Part shown: one piece after another, positions 35,010 to 44,136 of the stretch
Position numbering within the stretch: position 1 is the stretch's first letter
How the letters are laid out: every line of letters begins with the position of its first letter
From: an uncultured Prevotella sp.
GTDB taxonomy: Bacteria > Bacteroidota > Bacteroidia > Bacteroidales > Bacteroidaceae
Assembly (NCBI GenBank): GCA_946402275.1
Contig: CAMIVY010000021.1
Coordinates: 1 to 56,902 of the forward strand
Length of the DNA stretch: 56,902 bases
Direction of reading: 5' to 3'
Program-made: the position numbers and the translations under genes
The notes under the pieces: generated by a model
Told to the model about the DNA's origin: nothing
Seen by the model: the letters and a program-made list of their open reading frames with translations, nothing else
Database searches by the model: none

Positions 35010-36197
35010 TTATTTCGATGCTTTTATCTTCATATTTGCATAGCATTGCATCAGCAAACATAGTGCCAAGACGTGGATTCCCTCTGCATAGTTTTGGAAA
35101 ATACTGCCAACGAGGAACAATACAGCCAAGATGGCAGTAATCTTCCAATAGCGTGTCTGACGACCCCTAATGACAGGCCAAAGAAAGAACAAGGGTAGGG
35201 GGTTAAGCAGAATTATCTGCAGGTTAAGGCTGACCGTGGGGTGTTGTGAGAATAACATCAATGTCAGCACGATGCCAAGGGTGCTCGTCAGAAGCATCAG
35301 CACGATGTCCCAAAGTACGTAAACCTTTTTCTGGCGCCACTCCAGGAGAAAGAGGAGCAGGCTGATGACAAGCAAGATGATGGCACAAATCAACGGACTG
35401 AGGGGAAAACCTTCCTGAACGATTTGTACACCGGCAGGTACTGCTATTCTTCGCTCCTTGACCAACGGCCGATAGGTACCGTCAGCATATATCTGAGCAT
35501 GGTCAAAATCGTATAAAAGATTGTAAGGCAAGAATTCTTGCTGGCGCAAATCAGTCTTTTGATCGGCTTTGATGCCTAGTAATAAATCATTACCAAATCG
35601 TGACCATGGATTTCGCTCAGTCATGCTATGAACTATTTCTCGGTAAGTTGGCGTATAACCTTCTCTTTCAGTGTATTTTAAATTTCCTTTAATGCATTGC
35701 TCTATGATGTCGCGAGCCTTTGTTGTGCAGTTACTATAAAAGAAATTGTAACGATAAATTTTATTCTCTGGGCGCAGATTAATGGCCAATGCTTCGTGTA
35801 TTGCCGATTTTTCTTCGTCGGTAAAATTGAGTACCTGCTCTGTCACCATACTGCCAAAACGTCGGTACTCTTCCACGAAATATTTATACGGATAGGCTCC
35901 TAGTTCATAGTCCGTCAGTCCGAATACGAAACGAGCTACAAAATGAGGTTTCTTGAAATCAAACACGCCATAGTTGAATGCCAAGTCGAGACCTCCAAGT
36001 CTTAAATCGTGCCATCTGAGGGCGGTGTGTCCATAGAGGCTATATACCTCATCGTGAGGTTGGCAAGTGAGTAGCGAAACCTCCACCGAATCAAAAAACT
36101 CTATTCGGTAGGCTTTATTCGCAAATGCCTTTTGAGTTGTTAAAACGACTGCTAAAAGCAGTAAATATGTTCTAAAAATGATTTTTATATGTTTCAC
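35010..36197 (-). CDS. DUF4105 membrane protein
   Basis: 395 aa starting with GTG at 36197; no ATG gives the signal peptide (TYLLLLAVVLTTQKAFA). The N-terminal half is the DUF4105 domain: LTCQPHDEVYSLYGHTALR and the FYSNCTTKARDIIEQ motif, where Cys and His suggest a papain-like hydrolase fold. The C-terminal third holds about five membrane helices. Probably an inner-membrane protein with a periplasmic enzyme domain; substrate unknown. The -7 promoter box ends five bases before the GTG, so its mRNA may have no leader. Confidence 0.8.
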   Translation of the reverse strand: MKHIKIIFRTYLLLLAVVLTTQKAFANKAYRIEFFDSVEVSLLTCQPHDEVYSLYGHTALRWHDLRLGGLDLAFNYGVFDFKKPHFVARFVFGLTDYELGAYPYKYFVEEYRRFGSMVTEQVLNFTDEEKSAIHEALAINLRPENKIYRYNFFYSNCTTKARDIIEQCIKGNLKYTEREGYTPTYREIVHSMTERNPWSRFGNDLLLGIKADQKTDLRQQEFLPYNLLYDFDHAQIYADGTYRPLVKERRIAVPAGVQIVQEGFPLSPLICAIILLVISLLLFLLEWRQKKVYVLWDIVLMLLTSTLGIVLTLMLFSQHPTVSLNLQIILLNPLPLFFLWPVIRGRQTRYWKITAILAVLFLVGSIFQNYAEGIHVLALCLLMQCYANMKIKASK

Positions 36198-36201
36198 GAT
36201 G

Positions 36202-36209
36202 CAAAATTA
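36202..36209 (-). promoter_or_regulatory. -7 box abutting the DUF4105 start
   Basis: Minus strand TAATTTTG, four bases from the GTG start codon. No clear -33 TTTG. Confidence 0.55.
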
Positions 36210-36323
36210 ACCTATATTTTCCACTTAACGTGCGTTTATTTCGTTTTTTTTCAATAAATTTGCAGTACGATAACTGCGAAAGTACTCACGCTCGACAATA
36301 AAACTAAAAAAAAGTTTTTTTAT

Positions 36324-36354
36324 TTTGTATTGTTCTCACTTATTCGTACCTTTG
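36324..36354 (+). promoter_or_regulatory. Promoter of the porin-lptC-CNNM unit
   Basis: TTTG at 36324-36327, a 19-bp spacer, TACCTTTG at 36347-36354. Confidence 0.7.
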
Positions 36355-36387
36355 CAACCCGAAATTGAATTGATTTAAAATTGATAG

Positions 36388-37707
36388 ATGAAAAGACGTT
36401 TTTTTTCTGGCTTATTGCTGAGTGCTATCTCCCTGGTGTCATTGGCGCAGGTAAGCACCACTCTGTCTCCTTATAGCCAATATGGTCTGGGTGTATTGTC
36501 TGATCAATCGACAGGCTTTAACCGTGGAATGAACGGACTCTCCATAGGTCTTCGGAATGGTAAGATGGTTAATGTGCAGAATCCTGCTTCCTATTCTGCG
36601 GTTGATTCGTTGACCATGATATTTGATGTAGGTGTATCAGGGCATATTACCAATTTCAAGGAAGGTGGTCGCCGTGTGAATGCCAAGACCGCTAACTTCG
36701 ATTACGCTGTTGCCGCCTTACGCTTGCTTCCGAAGGTTGGTCTCAGCTTTGGTGTTGTTCCTTATTCAAATATTGGTTATAACTACTATGACGCAGACTA
36801 TAACGCAAGTGTTATTACAACGCTGAATGGTAGTTATTATAATGAGCGGCATGAGGGTGACGGCGGTTTCAGCCAGGCTTATGTAGGTGTTGGCTGGGAA
36901 GTTCTGAAAGGTCTGTCAATAGGTTTCAACGCCTCTTATTTCTGGGGAAAATATACTAGGACGGTGATGGTGTATAATAGTGATACCTATGTGAACACGC
37001 TTACTAAGACCTATTCCACCTCTGTCAAGAGTTACAAACTCGACTTGGGAGTGCAGTATCAAAAGGAACTCAATAAGGATAATGTGGTTACCATGGGTGC
37101 TACCTTTGGATTGGGACACGGGTTAAGCGGTGATGCCAAGCTTGTAACAACGAACTTGGATAATGTGAACGCCACTTCCTATGTAACTTCCGACAGCGTT
37201 CCTAATGCATTCAAATTGCCTTATTCCTTTGGCGTGGGTGCCACCTTGCTGCATAAAAACCGCCTGACGGTTGGTGTTGACTATAATTTCCAGAAGTGGG
37301 CTAATATTGATTATCCTGTACAGACAAATAATGTGACCACCAATCATAAGCTTGGCTATCAGTTGGTGGGCTCTCAGCTTCTCGATCGTCATAAGGTTAC
37401 CTTGGGTACCGACTGGGTTCCCAACCCTATGGGTCGTGGCTATTTCGGTCATGTGCATTATCGCTTCGGCATGTCCTATGCTACACCTTATTATAATGTA
37501 GGGGATGTGAAAGGACCTCGCGAGTTTAGCTTGAGTGCAGGCTTTGGCATTCCATTGGTCAATACCTGGAACAACCGGTCCACACTTAATATAAGTGCAC
37601 AATGGGTGAACCGTTCTGCAGACAATTTGATTACCGAAAATTCATTCCGAATCAATATCGGCTTGACGTTCAACGAGCGTTGGTTTGCTAAGTGGAAGGT
37701 AGATTAA
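36388..37707 (+). CDS. Outer-membrane beta-barrel protein, FadL-like
   Basis: 439 aa. Signal peptide (RFFSGLLLSAISLVSLA). The mature start STTLSPYSQYGLGVLSD and NPASYSAVDSLTMIFDVGVSG is characteristic of the FadL/TodX-like porins of Bacteroidetes. Alternating strands follow through LGYQLVGSQLLDRHKVTLG, and it ends near ENSFRINIGLTFNERWFAKWKVD. Substrate unknown. It begins the conserved block porin, lptC, CNNM/CBS, followed by ppiD, all envelope genes. The gap to lptC is only 11 bp and is occupied by the left arm of a repeat element. Confidence 0.82.
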   Translation: MKRRFFSGLLLSAISLVSLAQVSTTLSPYSQYGLGVLSDQSTGFNRGMNGLSIGLRNGKMVNVQNPASYSAVDSLTMIFDVGVSGHITNFKEGGRRVNAKTANFDYAVAALRLLPKVGLSFGVVPYSNIGYNYYDADYNASVITTLNGSYYNERHEGDGGFSQAYVGVGWEVLKGLSIGFNASYFWGKYTRTVMVYNSDTYVNTLTKTYSTSVKSYKLDLGVQYQKELNKDNVVTMGATFGLGHGLSGDAKLVTTNLDNVNATSYVTSDSVPNAFKLPYSFGVGATLLHKNRLTVGVDYNFQKWANIDYPVQTNNVTTNHKLGYQLVGSQLLDRHKVTLGTDWVPNPMGRGYFGHVHYRFGMSYATPYYNVGDVKGPREFSLSAGFGIPLVNTWNNRSTLNISAQWVNRSADNLITENSFRINIGLTFNERWFAKWKVD

Positions 37708-37710
37708 AAT

Positions 37711-37807
37711 AATGAGAAATGAGTAATGAGCAATTAAAATGTAGAAATAAGAAGTGGGAGGTGCATTCTTTTGCATTTCTTATTACTCATTTCTCATTCC
37801 TCATTTG
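37711..37807. repeat. Palindromic AATGAGA heptad element at the lptC start
   Basis: AATGAGAAATGAGTAAT (37711-37727) pairs perfectly over 17 bp with ATTACTCATTTCTCATT (37782-37798). A second perfect 9-bp stem, GTTTCGCTG/CAGCGAAAC with loop CCTG, follows at 37807-37828. Confidence 0.85.
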
Positions 37808-38456
37808 TTTCGCTGCCTGCAGCGAAACAGTCAGTCATACGGCACCTGCTGTTAATGACCGCGACTCGGCGTCTATGATGGTTAGCTATGGGGTTAATAC
37901 GCTTATCAGCGATTCTGGTGTCATCAAGTACCGGATTGTTACTGAGCGTTGGGATGTGAATACCGTCAAGAATCCTCCCCGATGGACTTTTGAGAAAGGA
38001 ATTTTTATGGAACAGTTCGACCCACAGTTCCACATCGAGGGTTATATCCAGGCAGATACCGCATGGTATTATGACCAGCAGAAATTGTGGGAATTGCGCG
38101 GGAGAGTATATATCCGCAATGTCAATGGGCTCATATTCCGTAGTGAGGAACTCTTCTGGGATGGTATCAAACACGAATTCTATTCCTATAAGTTCTCGCG
38201 CGTTGTCACCCCGGAGCGAACGATGGAGGGAACCTATTTCCGTAGTGATGAGCATATGACGCATTATGAGGTTACCAACTCCGTCGGTTCTTTCCAGGCT
38301 GCAGACATGGAACCAGAGCCTGCTCAACCAACAACACCGGCTCAGGCAGCTCCTAGTGGTACACCAGCCAAGCCCGATACTGCCAAGGTGGAAGTTCCTG
38401 TCCGTAAGGCAGCCACACGCCATAAGGCTACACAAAAAACCGCTTTCCAGCCATGA
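37719..38456 (+). CDS. lptC: LPS export protein LptC-like lipoprotein
   Basis: 245 aa. The body (SGVIKYRIVTERWDV..., FEKGIFMEQFDPQFHIEGYIQADTAWYYDQQKLWELRGRV, FRSEELFWDGIKHEFYSY) is the LptC/OstA-like beta-jellyroll that carries lipopolysaccharide between LptB2FG and LptA. A Pro/Ala-rich linker and basic tail end it. Odd: the ATG lies in the left arm of a palindromic repeat, and the hydrophobic core FAFLITHFSFLICFAAC of the lipoprotein signal, up to the lipobox cysteine, is encoded by the right arm. It overlaps the next gene by ATGA. Confidence 0.85.
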   Translation: MSNEQLKCRNKKWEVHSFAFLITHFSFLICFAACSETVSHTAPAVNDRDSASMMVSYGVNTLISDSGVIKYRIVTERWDVNTVKNPPRWTFEKGIFMEQFDPQFHIEGYIQADTAWYYDQQKLWELRGRVYIRNVNGLIFRSEELFWDGIKHEFYSYKFSRVVTPERTMEGTYFRSDEHMTHYEVTNSVGSFQAADMEPEPAQPTTPAQAAPSGTPAKPDTAKVEVPVRKAATRHKATQKTAFQP

Positions 38457-39712
38457 CATCACTTATTATAGGACTCGGCATTACTATGATTTTCTCCGCC
38501 TTCTTCTCTGGTATGGAGATAGCCTTTGTTTCCAGCAATAGGTTGCGCGCTGAAATGGATCGTGAAAAGGGAGGACTCTCACAACGTGCCATAGAATTAT
38601 TCTATCGTCATCCCAACAATTTCGTATCTACGATGTTGGTGGGAAACAATATCGCTTTGGTTGTTTATGGTGTCCTTTTTGCCCGCATCTTTGATGCTAC
38701 ATTATTCTATGACTTAAGTGACGGCGGTAGGGTAGCCTGCGATACATTGCTCTCTACAGCAGTAGTGCTCTTTACTGGTGAGTTTTTGCCAAAGACAATC
38801 TTCAAGTCTAATCCTAATACGATGCTCACCATTTTCGCCGTTCCAGCATGGATATGCTATGTGGTGCTCTGGCCCATTTCCAGGTTTGCCACTTTTCTTT
38901 CGCGTGGCTTGCTCCGACTGGTGGGTGTCCAAATGCCAAAAGAATCTGATGATAAGGAGTTTACGAAGGTTGACCTAGACTATTTGGTGCAATCCAGTAT
39001 CGATAATGCCAAGGATGACGACGAAATTGAGGAGGAAGTTAAGATTTTCCATAATGCCCTCGACTTTCATGATACCAAAGTCCGCGATTGCATGGTGCCT
39101 CGCACGGAAATAGTTGCCATCGACATCGATGACTGCACGATAGAGGAACTGAAACAAAAATTCGTGGAAAGCGGACATTCTAAATTGGTGGTATTCCGCG
39201 AGGATATCGACCATATTATCGGTTATATTCACTCTTCCGAATTGTTCAAACCGTTTACGGACATTGCCAAGCATGTTCAGTCCATGCCTTATGTGCCAGA
39301 GACGATGGCTGCCCAGAAGATGATGCAAACCTTCCTGCAGCAGAAAAAATCGCTAGGTGTTGTCATCGATGAGTTCGGGGGTACTAGCGGCTTGGTTTCC
39401 TTGGAGGATATTGTGGAGGAAATCTTTGGGGATATTGAGGATGAGCACGATAACACGAAATACGTGGCTAAGCAGCTTAACGAACATGAATATGTACTCT
39501 CTGCACGACTAGAGATTGAGAAAGTCAACGAACTGTTTGACCTGGAATTGCCTGAAAGCGACGAATACATGACTGTCAGCGGACTAATTCTGCATGAATA
39601 TCAGTCATTCCCTAAACTCAACGAGGTAGTGAAATTCGGGCGTTATGAGTTCAAAATATTGAAAAATACGCAGACAAAAATCGAGCTTGTAAGACTAAAA
39701 GTCTGTGAGTAA
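38453..39712 (+). CDS. CNNM/CBS-domain membrane protein (hemolysin C / CorC family)
   Basis: 419 aa. N-terminal CNNM domain with about four membrane helices (IIGLGITMIFSAFFSGMEIAF, MLVGNNIALVVYGVLF). A CBS pair follows (about 200-330; CMVPRTEIVAIDID, KKSLGVVIDEFGGTSGLVSLEDIVEEIFGDIEDEHD). It ends in the CorC_HlyC domain (DEYMTVSGLILHEYQSFPK). Family members act in magnesium or other metal export; the hemolysin name is historical. Coupled to lptC by ATGA. Confidence 0.92.
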   Translation: MTSLIIGLGITMIFSAFFSGMEIAFVSSNRLRAEMDREKGGLSQRAIELFYRHPNNFVSTMLVGNNIALVVYGVLFARIFDATLFYDLSDGGRVACDTLLSTAVVLFTGEFLPKTIFKSNPNTMLTIFAVPAWICYVVLWPISRFATFLSRGLLRLVGVQMPKESDDKEFTKVDLDYLVQSSIDNAKDDDEIEEEVKIFHNALDFHDTKVRDCMVPRTEIVAIDIDDCTIEELKQKFVESGHSKLVVFREDIDHIIGYIHSSELFKPFTDIAKHVQSMPYVPETMAAQKMMQTFLQQKKSLGVVIDEFGGTSGLVSLEDIVEEIFGDIEDEHDNTKYVAKQLNEHEYVLSARLEIEKVNELFDLELPESDEYMTVSGLILHEYQSFPKLNEVVKFGRYEFKILKNTQTKIELVRLKVCE

Positions 39713-39756
39713 AGCATTTTTTTAGGAAAAGTTGCCGATAATTCGCGTAAATTTCG

Positions 39757-39764
39757 TAATTTTG
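39757..39764 (+). promoter_or_regulatory. -7 box for ppiD
   Basis: TAATTTTG, 51 bases ahead of the ATG; a TTG at 39732-39734 lies 22 bp upstream. Confidence 0.5.
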
Positions 39765-39815
39765 TCGGCTGAATTTGAAAATAGAATAAAAACAAAATAA
39801 AATTAATAGCTAAAA

Positions 39816-41960
39816 ATGGCAGCAATTGGAAAAATCAGAAGCTGGGGACCAGTACTCGCTACGGTGATTGGTCTGGCCCTCTTTGCATTTATCGCTGAAG
39901 AGATGTTCCGTTCTTGCGAGGCAACAAGCAACGAGCGCCGTCAGCAAGTAGGCGAAGTGTTAGGTAAAAAAATCTCAGTACAAGACTTCCAGAATCTCGT
40001 TGACGAGTATCAGGAAGTTATCAAGATGACCCAAGGTCGTGACAACCTCTCTGAGGAGGAGCTCAATCAGGTGAAGGATCAGGTTTGGCAGCAGTTTGTC
40101 AACAATACCATTCTGGAGTCTGAGGCAAAGAAATTGGGTTTGACTGTTACTGATCAGGAGATGCAGAACTTGCTGAAGGCTGGTACAAACCCCATGTTGA
40201 TGCAGACTCCTTTCGTTAATCAGCAGACTGGCCGTTTCGATGCCAGCCAGCTCACTAAGTTCCTTGATGACTACAAGAAGATGCAGTCCCAGGGTAATGC
40301 CCAGATGATGGAACAGTATGAGCGTATCTACAAGTACTGGAAATTCATGGAGAAGAACATCCGTCAGCAGTTGCTGGCAGAGAAGTACCAGCAGTTGTTG
40401 GCTCAATGTCTCTTCAGCAACCCTGTATCTGCTAAGATGGCTTTCGACGCACAGAACGAAGAGAGCGACGTGTTGTTGGCAGCTCTGCCTTACAGCACTA
40501 TCAAGGATACTGAAGTAGAGGTTTCCGACGCTGATATCAAGGCAAAATATGATGAGCAGAAAGAAATGTTCAAGCAGTATGTTGAGAGCCGCGATATTAA
40601 GTATGTTGATTTCCAGGTAGTAGCCTCTAAGGCCGACCGCAATGCATTGATGCAGAACATGAAGGATGCCCAGCAGAACCTTACTGCAGGCATGACTCCT
40701 GCTGAGGCTGTTCGCAAGGCTCAGTCGCAGATTGCCTACACCGGCATCTTCGCTACTCGCTCTGCATTCCCCGCAGACATCGCAGCAAAGATTGACTCTA
40801 TGGCTGTTGGTCAGGTAACCGCTCCTTTCGAGACTGCTTATGACAATACCCTCAACGTTGTAAAGCTGGTTAATAAAACCCAGTTGCCCGACTCTGTTGA
40901 ATATCGTCAGATTCAGGTTGGTGGTGAGACTGCTGAGGCCGCTCGTAAGACAGCCGACAGCATTTACACAGCTCTTCAGGGTGGCGCAGATTTTGAGGCT
41001 ATTGCCAAGAAATATGGTCAGACAGGTGCTAAGCAATGGATGACTTCTGCTATGTACGAGCGTGCTCAGACCATTGATGCAGATACCAAGGCTTTCATCC
41101 AGACTCTTAATACCCTCGAGGCTGGTCAGCTCAAGAATCTTGAGTTTAGTCAGGGCAATATCGTTCTGCAGGTTACTGCTCGCAAGGCTTTCGTCAACAA
41201 GTTCGACGTAGCTGTTGTAAAGCACACCATCGATTTCTCCAAGCAGACTTATTCTGATGCTTACAACAAGTTCAGCCAGTATGTCAGCGAGAACAATACC
41301 ATCGAAGGTCTTGAGAAGAATGCTGCCAAGTTTGGTTTCCGCGTTCAGGAGCGTCAGGATCTCTACAACTCCGAGCACAATGTAGCAGGCATCCGCTCTA
41401 CCCGTGAGGCAATGAAGTGGATTTTCGATGCTAAGGAGAATAATGTTTCACCTCTTTATGAGTGTGGCAATAATGACCATCTGTTGGTTATCGCTCTTAC
41501 CGCTATTCATCCTGTAGGTTATCGTGACCTCGATGGTGTTGTTAAGGATCAGGTGAAGCAGGAGGTTATTCGCGACAAGAAGTTCGCAAAGGCTGCTGAG
41601 AAATTGGCAGGCGTGAAGGATATTGCCGCTGCTAAGGCGAAGGGTGCCGTTGTTGACAGCGTTCGTCAGATTACTTTCTCTGCTCCTGTATTTGTACAGT
41701 CTGCCGGAGCTAGTGAGCCCGCTCTTAGCGGTGCTGTCTCAGCTGTTAAGCAGGGTCAGTTCAGTCCTTCAGTTGTAAAGGGTAATGGTGCCGCTTATCT
41801 GTTCCAGGTTCTCTCTAAGAAGCATCGTGAAGGTGCTAAGTTCGATGAGAAGCAGCAGGCTCAGCAGCAGCGCCAGATGGCTATCCAGGCTGCTGGTCGT
41901 TTCATGAACGAGCTTTACTTGAAAGCCGGTGTCGTTGACAACCGCTATCTCTTCTTCTAA
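39816..41960 (+). CDS. ppiD: PpiD-like membrane-anchored peptidyl-prolyl isomerase
   Basis: 714 aa. One N-terminal membrane helix ([20 protein letters not shown]) anchors a periplasmic chaperone. The SurA_N-like helical domain ([21 protein letters not shown]..., about 45-190) and parvulin-like domains ([27 protein letters not shown] near 310-350, and [18 protein letters not shown] near 390-410) follow. Expected role: folding of outer-membrane and secreted proteins near the Sec exit. Codon use is strongly biased, suggesting high expression. It has its own promoter and terminator. Confidence 0.92.
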   Translation: MAAIGKIRSWGPVLATVIGLALFAFIAEEMFRSCEATSNERRQQVGEVLGKKISVQDFQNLVDEYQEVIKMTQGRDNLSEEELNQVKDQVWQQFVNNTILESEAKKLGLTVTDQEMQNLLKAGTNPMLMQTPFVNQQTGRFDASQLTKFLDDYKKMQSQGNAQMMEQYERIYKYWKFMEKNIRQQLLAEKYQQLLAQCLFSNPVSAKMAFDAQNEESDVLLAALPYSTIKDTEVEVSDADIKAKYDEQKEMFKQYVESRDIKYVDFQVVASKADRNALMQNMKDAQQNLTAGMTPAEAVRKAQSQIAYTGIFATRSAFPADIAAKIDSMAVGQVTAPFETAYDNTLNVVKLVNKTQLPDSVEYRQIQVGGETAEAARKTADSIYTALQGGADFEAIAKKYGQTGAKQWMTSAMYERAQTIDADTKAFIQTLNTLEAGQLKNLEFSQGNIVLQVTARKAFVNKFDVAVVKHTIDFSKQTYSDAYNKFSQYVSENNTIEGLEKNAAKFGFRVQERQDLYNSEHNVAGIRSTREAMKWIFDAKENNVSPLYECGNNDHLLVIALTAIHPVGYRDLDGVVKDQVKQEVIRDKKFAKAAEKLAGVKDIAAAKAKGAVVDSVRQITFSAPVFVQSAGASEPALSGAVSAVKQGQFSPSVVKGNGAAYLFQVLSKKHREGAKFDEKQQAQQQRQMAIQAAGRFMNELYLKAGVVDNRYLFF

Positions 41961-41988
41961 AAGTAATCAATTACACATTATTTATAAT

Positions 41989-42027
41989 ATAGGGTTTGGT
42001 GAATTACTCTCCAGACCCTATTTCTTT
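41989..42027 (+). terminator. Terminator after ppiD
   Basis: ATAGGGTTTGG pairs with CCAGACCCTAT (one mismatch), followed by TTCTTTTT. Confidence 0.8.
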
Positions 42028-42069
42028 TTGCTTTTTTGGGGTCTTTTCAAAAAAAAGAGACAGAAAAAG

Positions 42070-42100
42070 TTGGAGGTTCTGAAAAAACTGCTTATCTTTG
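42070..42100 (+). promoter_or_regulatory. Promoter for the rubrerythrin gene
   Basis: TTGG at 42070-42073, a 19-bp spacer, TATCTTTG at 42093-42100. Confidence 0.65.
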
Positions 42101-42141
42101 CAAAAATCAATGGATTTACTAACCAAACAAATATTATTTTT

Positions 42142-42699
42142 ATGAAGAAAAAGTTTATCTGCGCCGTTTGTGGATATATCTACGAAGGCGATGCTGCTCC
42201 TGAGAAGTGTCCTATTTGTAAGGCTCCTGCTTCAAAGTTCTCTGAACTGAAGGACGAGGGTGAAACAACCTATGCAACCGTTCATCGTATTGGTGACGGA
42301 AAACCCGAGGGCGTTTCACAGGAGATGATTGACGACCTGCGCAACCACTTCAATGGTGAGTGTGGCGAGGTTGGCATGTATCTGGCAATGTCTCGTCAGG
42401 CTGATCGTGAGGGCTATCCCGAGATTGCTGAGGCTTTCAAGCGCTATGCTTTCGAGGAGGCAGAACACGCATCTAAGTTCGCTGAGTTGCTGGGAGAGTG
42501 TGTGTGGGACACCAAGACCAATTTGGAGAAGCGTGCTGCTGCAGAAGCAGGAGCTTGCGAGGATAAGTTCCGTATTGCCAAGAATGCTAAAGCTGCCGGT
42601 TTCGATGCTATCCACGATACCGTTCACGAGATGGCCAAGGACGAGGCTCGTCATGGAGCAGGCTTTGCTGGACTGCTGAAGCGTTACTTCGGAAAATAA
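42142..42699 (+). CDS. Reverse rubrerythrin (rubredoxin domain first)
   Basis: 185 aa from the ATG at 42142; the frame is open further upstream, but the promoter and terminator there rule that out. Rubredoxin domain at residues 1-33 with iron ligands Cys7, Cys10, Cys23 and Cys26. The ferritin-like four-helix domain follows, with diiron motifs in [26 protein letters not shown]-like helix and DEARHGAGF. This domain order is the reverse of classical rubrerythrin and is typical of NADH-peroxidase-linked enzymes that detoxify hydrogen peroxide in anaerobes. Cytoplasmic. A single-gene unit. Confidence 0.92.
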   Translation: MKKKFICAVCGYIYEGDAAPEKCPICKAPASKFSELKDEGETTYATVHRIGDGKPEGVSQEMIDDLRNHFNGECGEVGMYLAMSRQADREGYPEIAEAFKRYAFEEAEHASKFAELLGECVWDTKTNLEKRAAAEAGACEDKFRIAKNAKAAGFDAIHDTVHEMAKDEARHGAGFAGLLKRYFGK

Positions 42700-42760
42700 A
42701 AAACAGACAGGTAGAACTAGCCTGCACAATAAAATGGAAGAAAGGTCGTTTTATCAGTAT

Positions 42761-44089
42761 ATGATAAAGCGGCTTTTCTTTTTCATCGCGTCGGTGGCGT
42801 GCCTGTTGACTGCCTGCTCCGATAACGATTCGTTCACTACGGACCGTAGTCAGATACTATCGTTCTCTCAGGACACCGTGCGTCTTGATACCATGTTTTC
42901 TGGTGTACCTTCAGTTACTTATACTTTCTGGGTTCATAACCGTTCTAATGACGGCTTGCGTATCAACACGGTCCGTCTGGAACGGGGAAATCAGACGGGC
43001 TTTCGCATTAATGTAGATGGGACGTTCCTTAATCCTGTTGCACAGAACTTGGAGGTGCGTAAAGGTGACAGTCTTCGCGTCTTCGTGGAAATCACCTCCT
43101 ATGAGACGCATTCCTTAGAGCCTCAGTTGGTTGAGGACAACTTGTTGTTTTCATTGGAGAGTGGGGTAGTGCAGAAGGTAAATCTGCGCACCTATAGTTG
43201 GGATGCGGAGATGGTGACCGATTTAGAGGTCGATCATGACATGACCATAGAGATGGAGAAGCCACTGGTGGTCTATGGAAATGGCATCAAAGTTGCCCCT
43301 AACACCACGCTGACGTTGCGTAATACCACTATTTATTTCCACGACAATGCCCAGCTGAAGGTTGAAGGTTGTCTGATGGTGGAAAACTGTGTGCTCCGTG
43401 GTGACCGTCTTGACCACATGTTCGATTATCTGCCTTACGACCGGGTGAGTGGTCAATGGCGAGGCATCGAGATTGTCAATGGAGCCAAGGGATGTTGGAT
43501 GACCGATTCTGAGGTGCGTAATGCCTGGGATGGAATGACAGCTGACAGTACTCAGGTCGTTCTTAACAATTGCGTGATACACAATAGCAGGGGCTATGGT
43601 CTGTACGCCAGAAATTCCAAGGTGCAACTGGATTATTGCCAATTGTCTAATGCCGAAGATGACTGTTTGGCCCTTTACGGATGCGAAGCCGTTATCGACC
43701 ATTGTACTTTGGCCCAGTTCTATCCCTTTGCCCTGTGCGGTGAGGCGCTGTTGTTTTCTCCTGATAGCAAGCCTCTTCTGCTGTTGTGTACTAACACCCT
43801 CATTACAGGCTATGACGAAGATGTGTTTGAAGGTGTCATGCGCGATGGCGAAACGATTGACTATCATTTTAGCAATTGTTTGATACGAACGCCCGAAATC
43901 AAGGATGAAGAGGCTTTCGAAGACATTATCTGGGAGACACCAAAGGATGAGGTACAGGGCAAGGATCATTTCCTGTTGTTCGATGACAGCGATTTCATCT
44001 ACGATTTCAGCATCGTCTCCACCTCGCCTGCCTATGAACGCACTATTGGGCGTGCCTTTCATATTGAAGAAGATGATGACGAGGAATAG
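42761..44089 (+). CDS. Lipoprotein with right-handed beta-helix repeats
   Basis: 442 aa from the ATG at 42761; another ATG at 42734 would add nine polar residues before the signal peptide. Lipobox ACLLTAC. N-terminal beta-sandwich of about 150 residues with FWVHNRSNDGLRINTVRLERG, then a beta-helix (about 165-360) with ladder-like turns (NTTIYFHDNAQLKVEGCLMVENCVLRGD, VVLNNCVIHNSRGYGLYARNSKVQLDYCQLSNA). It ends in an acidic tail (EEDDDEE). Such proteins are usually polysaccharide lyases or binders, but I see no catalytic motif. Probably surface or periplasmic; function unknown. Confidence 0.82.
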   Translation: MIKRLFFFIASVACLLTACSDNDSFTTDRSQILSFSQDTVRLDTMFSGVPSVTYTFWVHNRSNDGLRINTVRLERGNQTGFRINVDGTFLNPVAQNLEVRKGDSLRVFVEITSYETHSLEPQLVEDNLLFSLESGVVQKVNLRTYSWDAEMVTDLEVDHDMTIEMEKPLVVYGNGIKVAPNTTLTLRNTTIYFHDNAQLKVEGCLMVENCVLRGDRLDHMFDYLPYDRVSGQWRGIEIVNGAKGCWMTDSEVRNAWDGMTADSTQVVLNNCVIHNSRGYGLYARNSKVQLDYCQLSNAEDDCLALYGCEAVIDHCTLAQFYPFALCGEALLFSPDSKPLLLLCTNTLITGYDEDVFEGVMRDGETIDYHFSNCLIRTPEIKDEEAFEDIIWETPKDEVQGKDHFLLFDDSDFIYDFSIVSTSPAYERTIGRAFHIEEDDDEE

Positions 44090-44136
44090 TTATATTTCAT
44101 GTCAAGCGTAAAATAACGATTAAGAAATAAAAAAGG

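Noticed and set aside
39975..41378. 467-codon open frame antisense to ppiD
   Set aside because: It is wholly inside a well-recognised gene with strong codon bias; the frame gives a Leu/Ile/Val-rich sequence without family features, typical of an antisense shadow.
41929..42141. Upstream extension of the rubrerythrin frame
   Set aside because: It would start inside ppiD and cross a terminator and promoter; [14 protein letters not shown] is the natural start.
42734..42760. Upstream ATG for the beta-helix lipoprotein
   Set aside because: It would add nine residues before a normal lipoprotein signal; the ATG at 42761 gives a standard signal peptide, although the longer form cannot be excluded.
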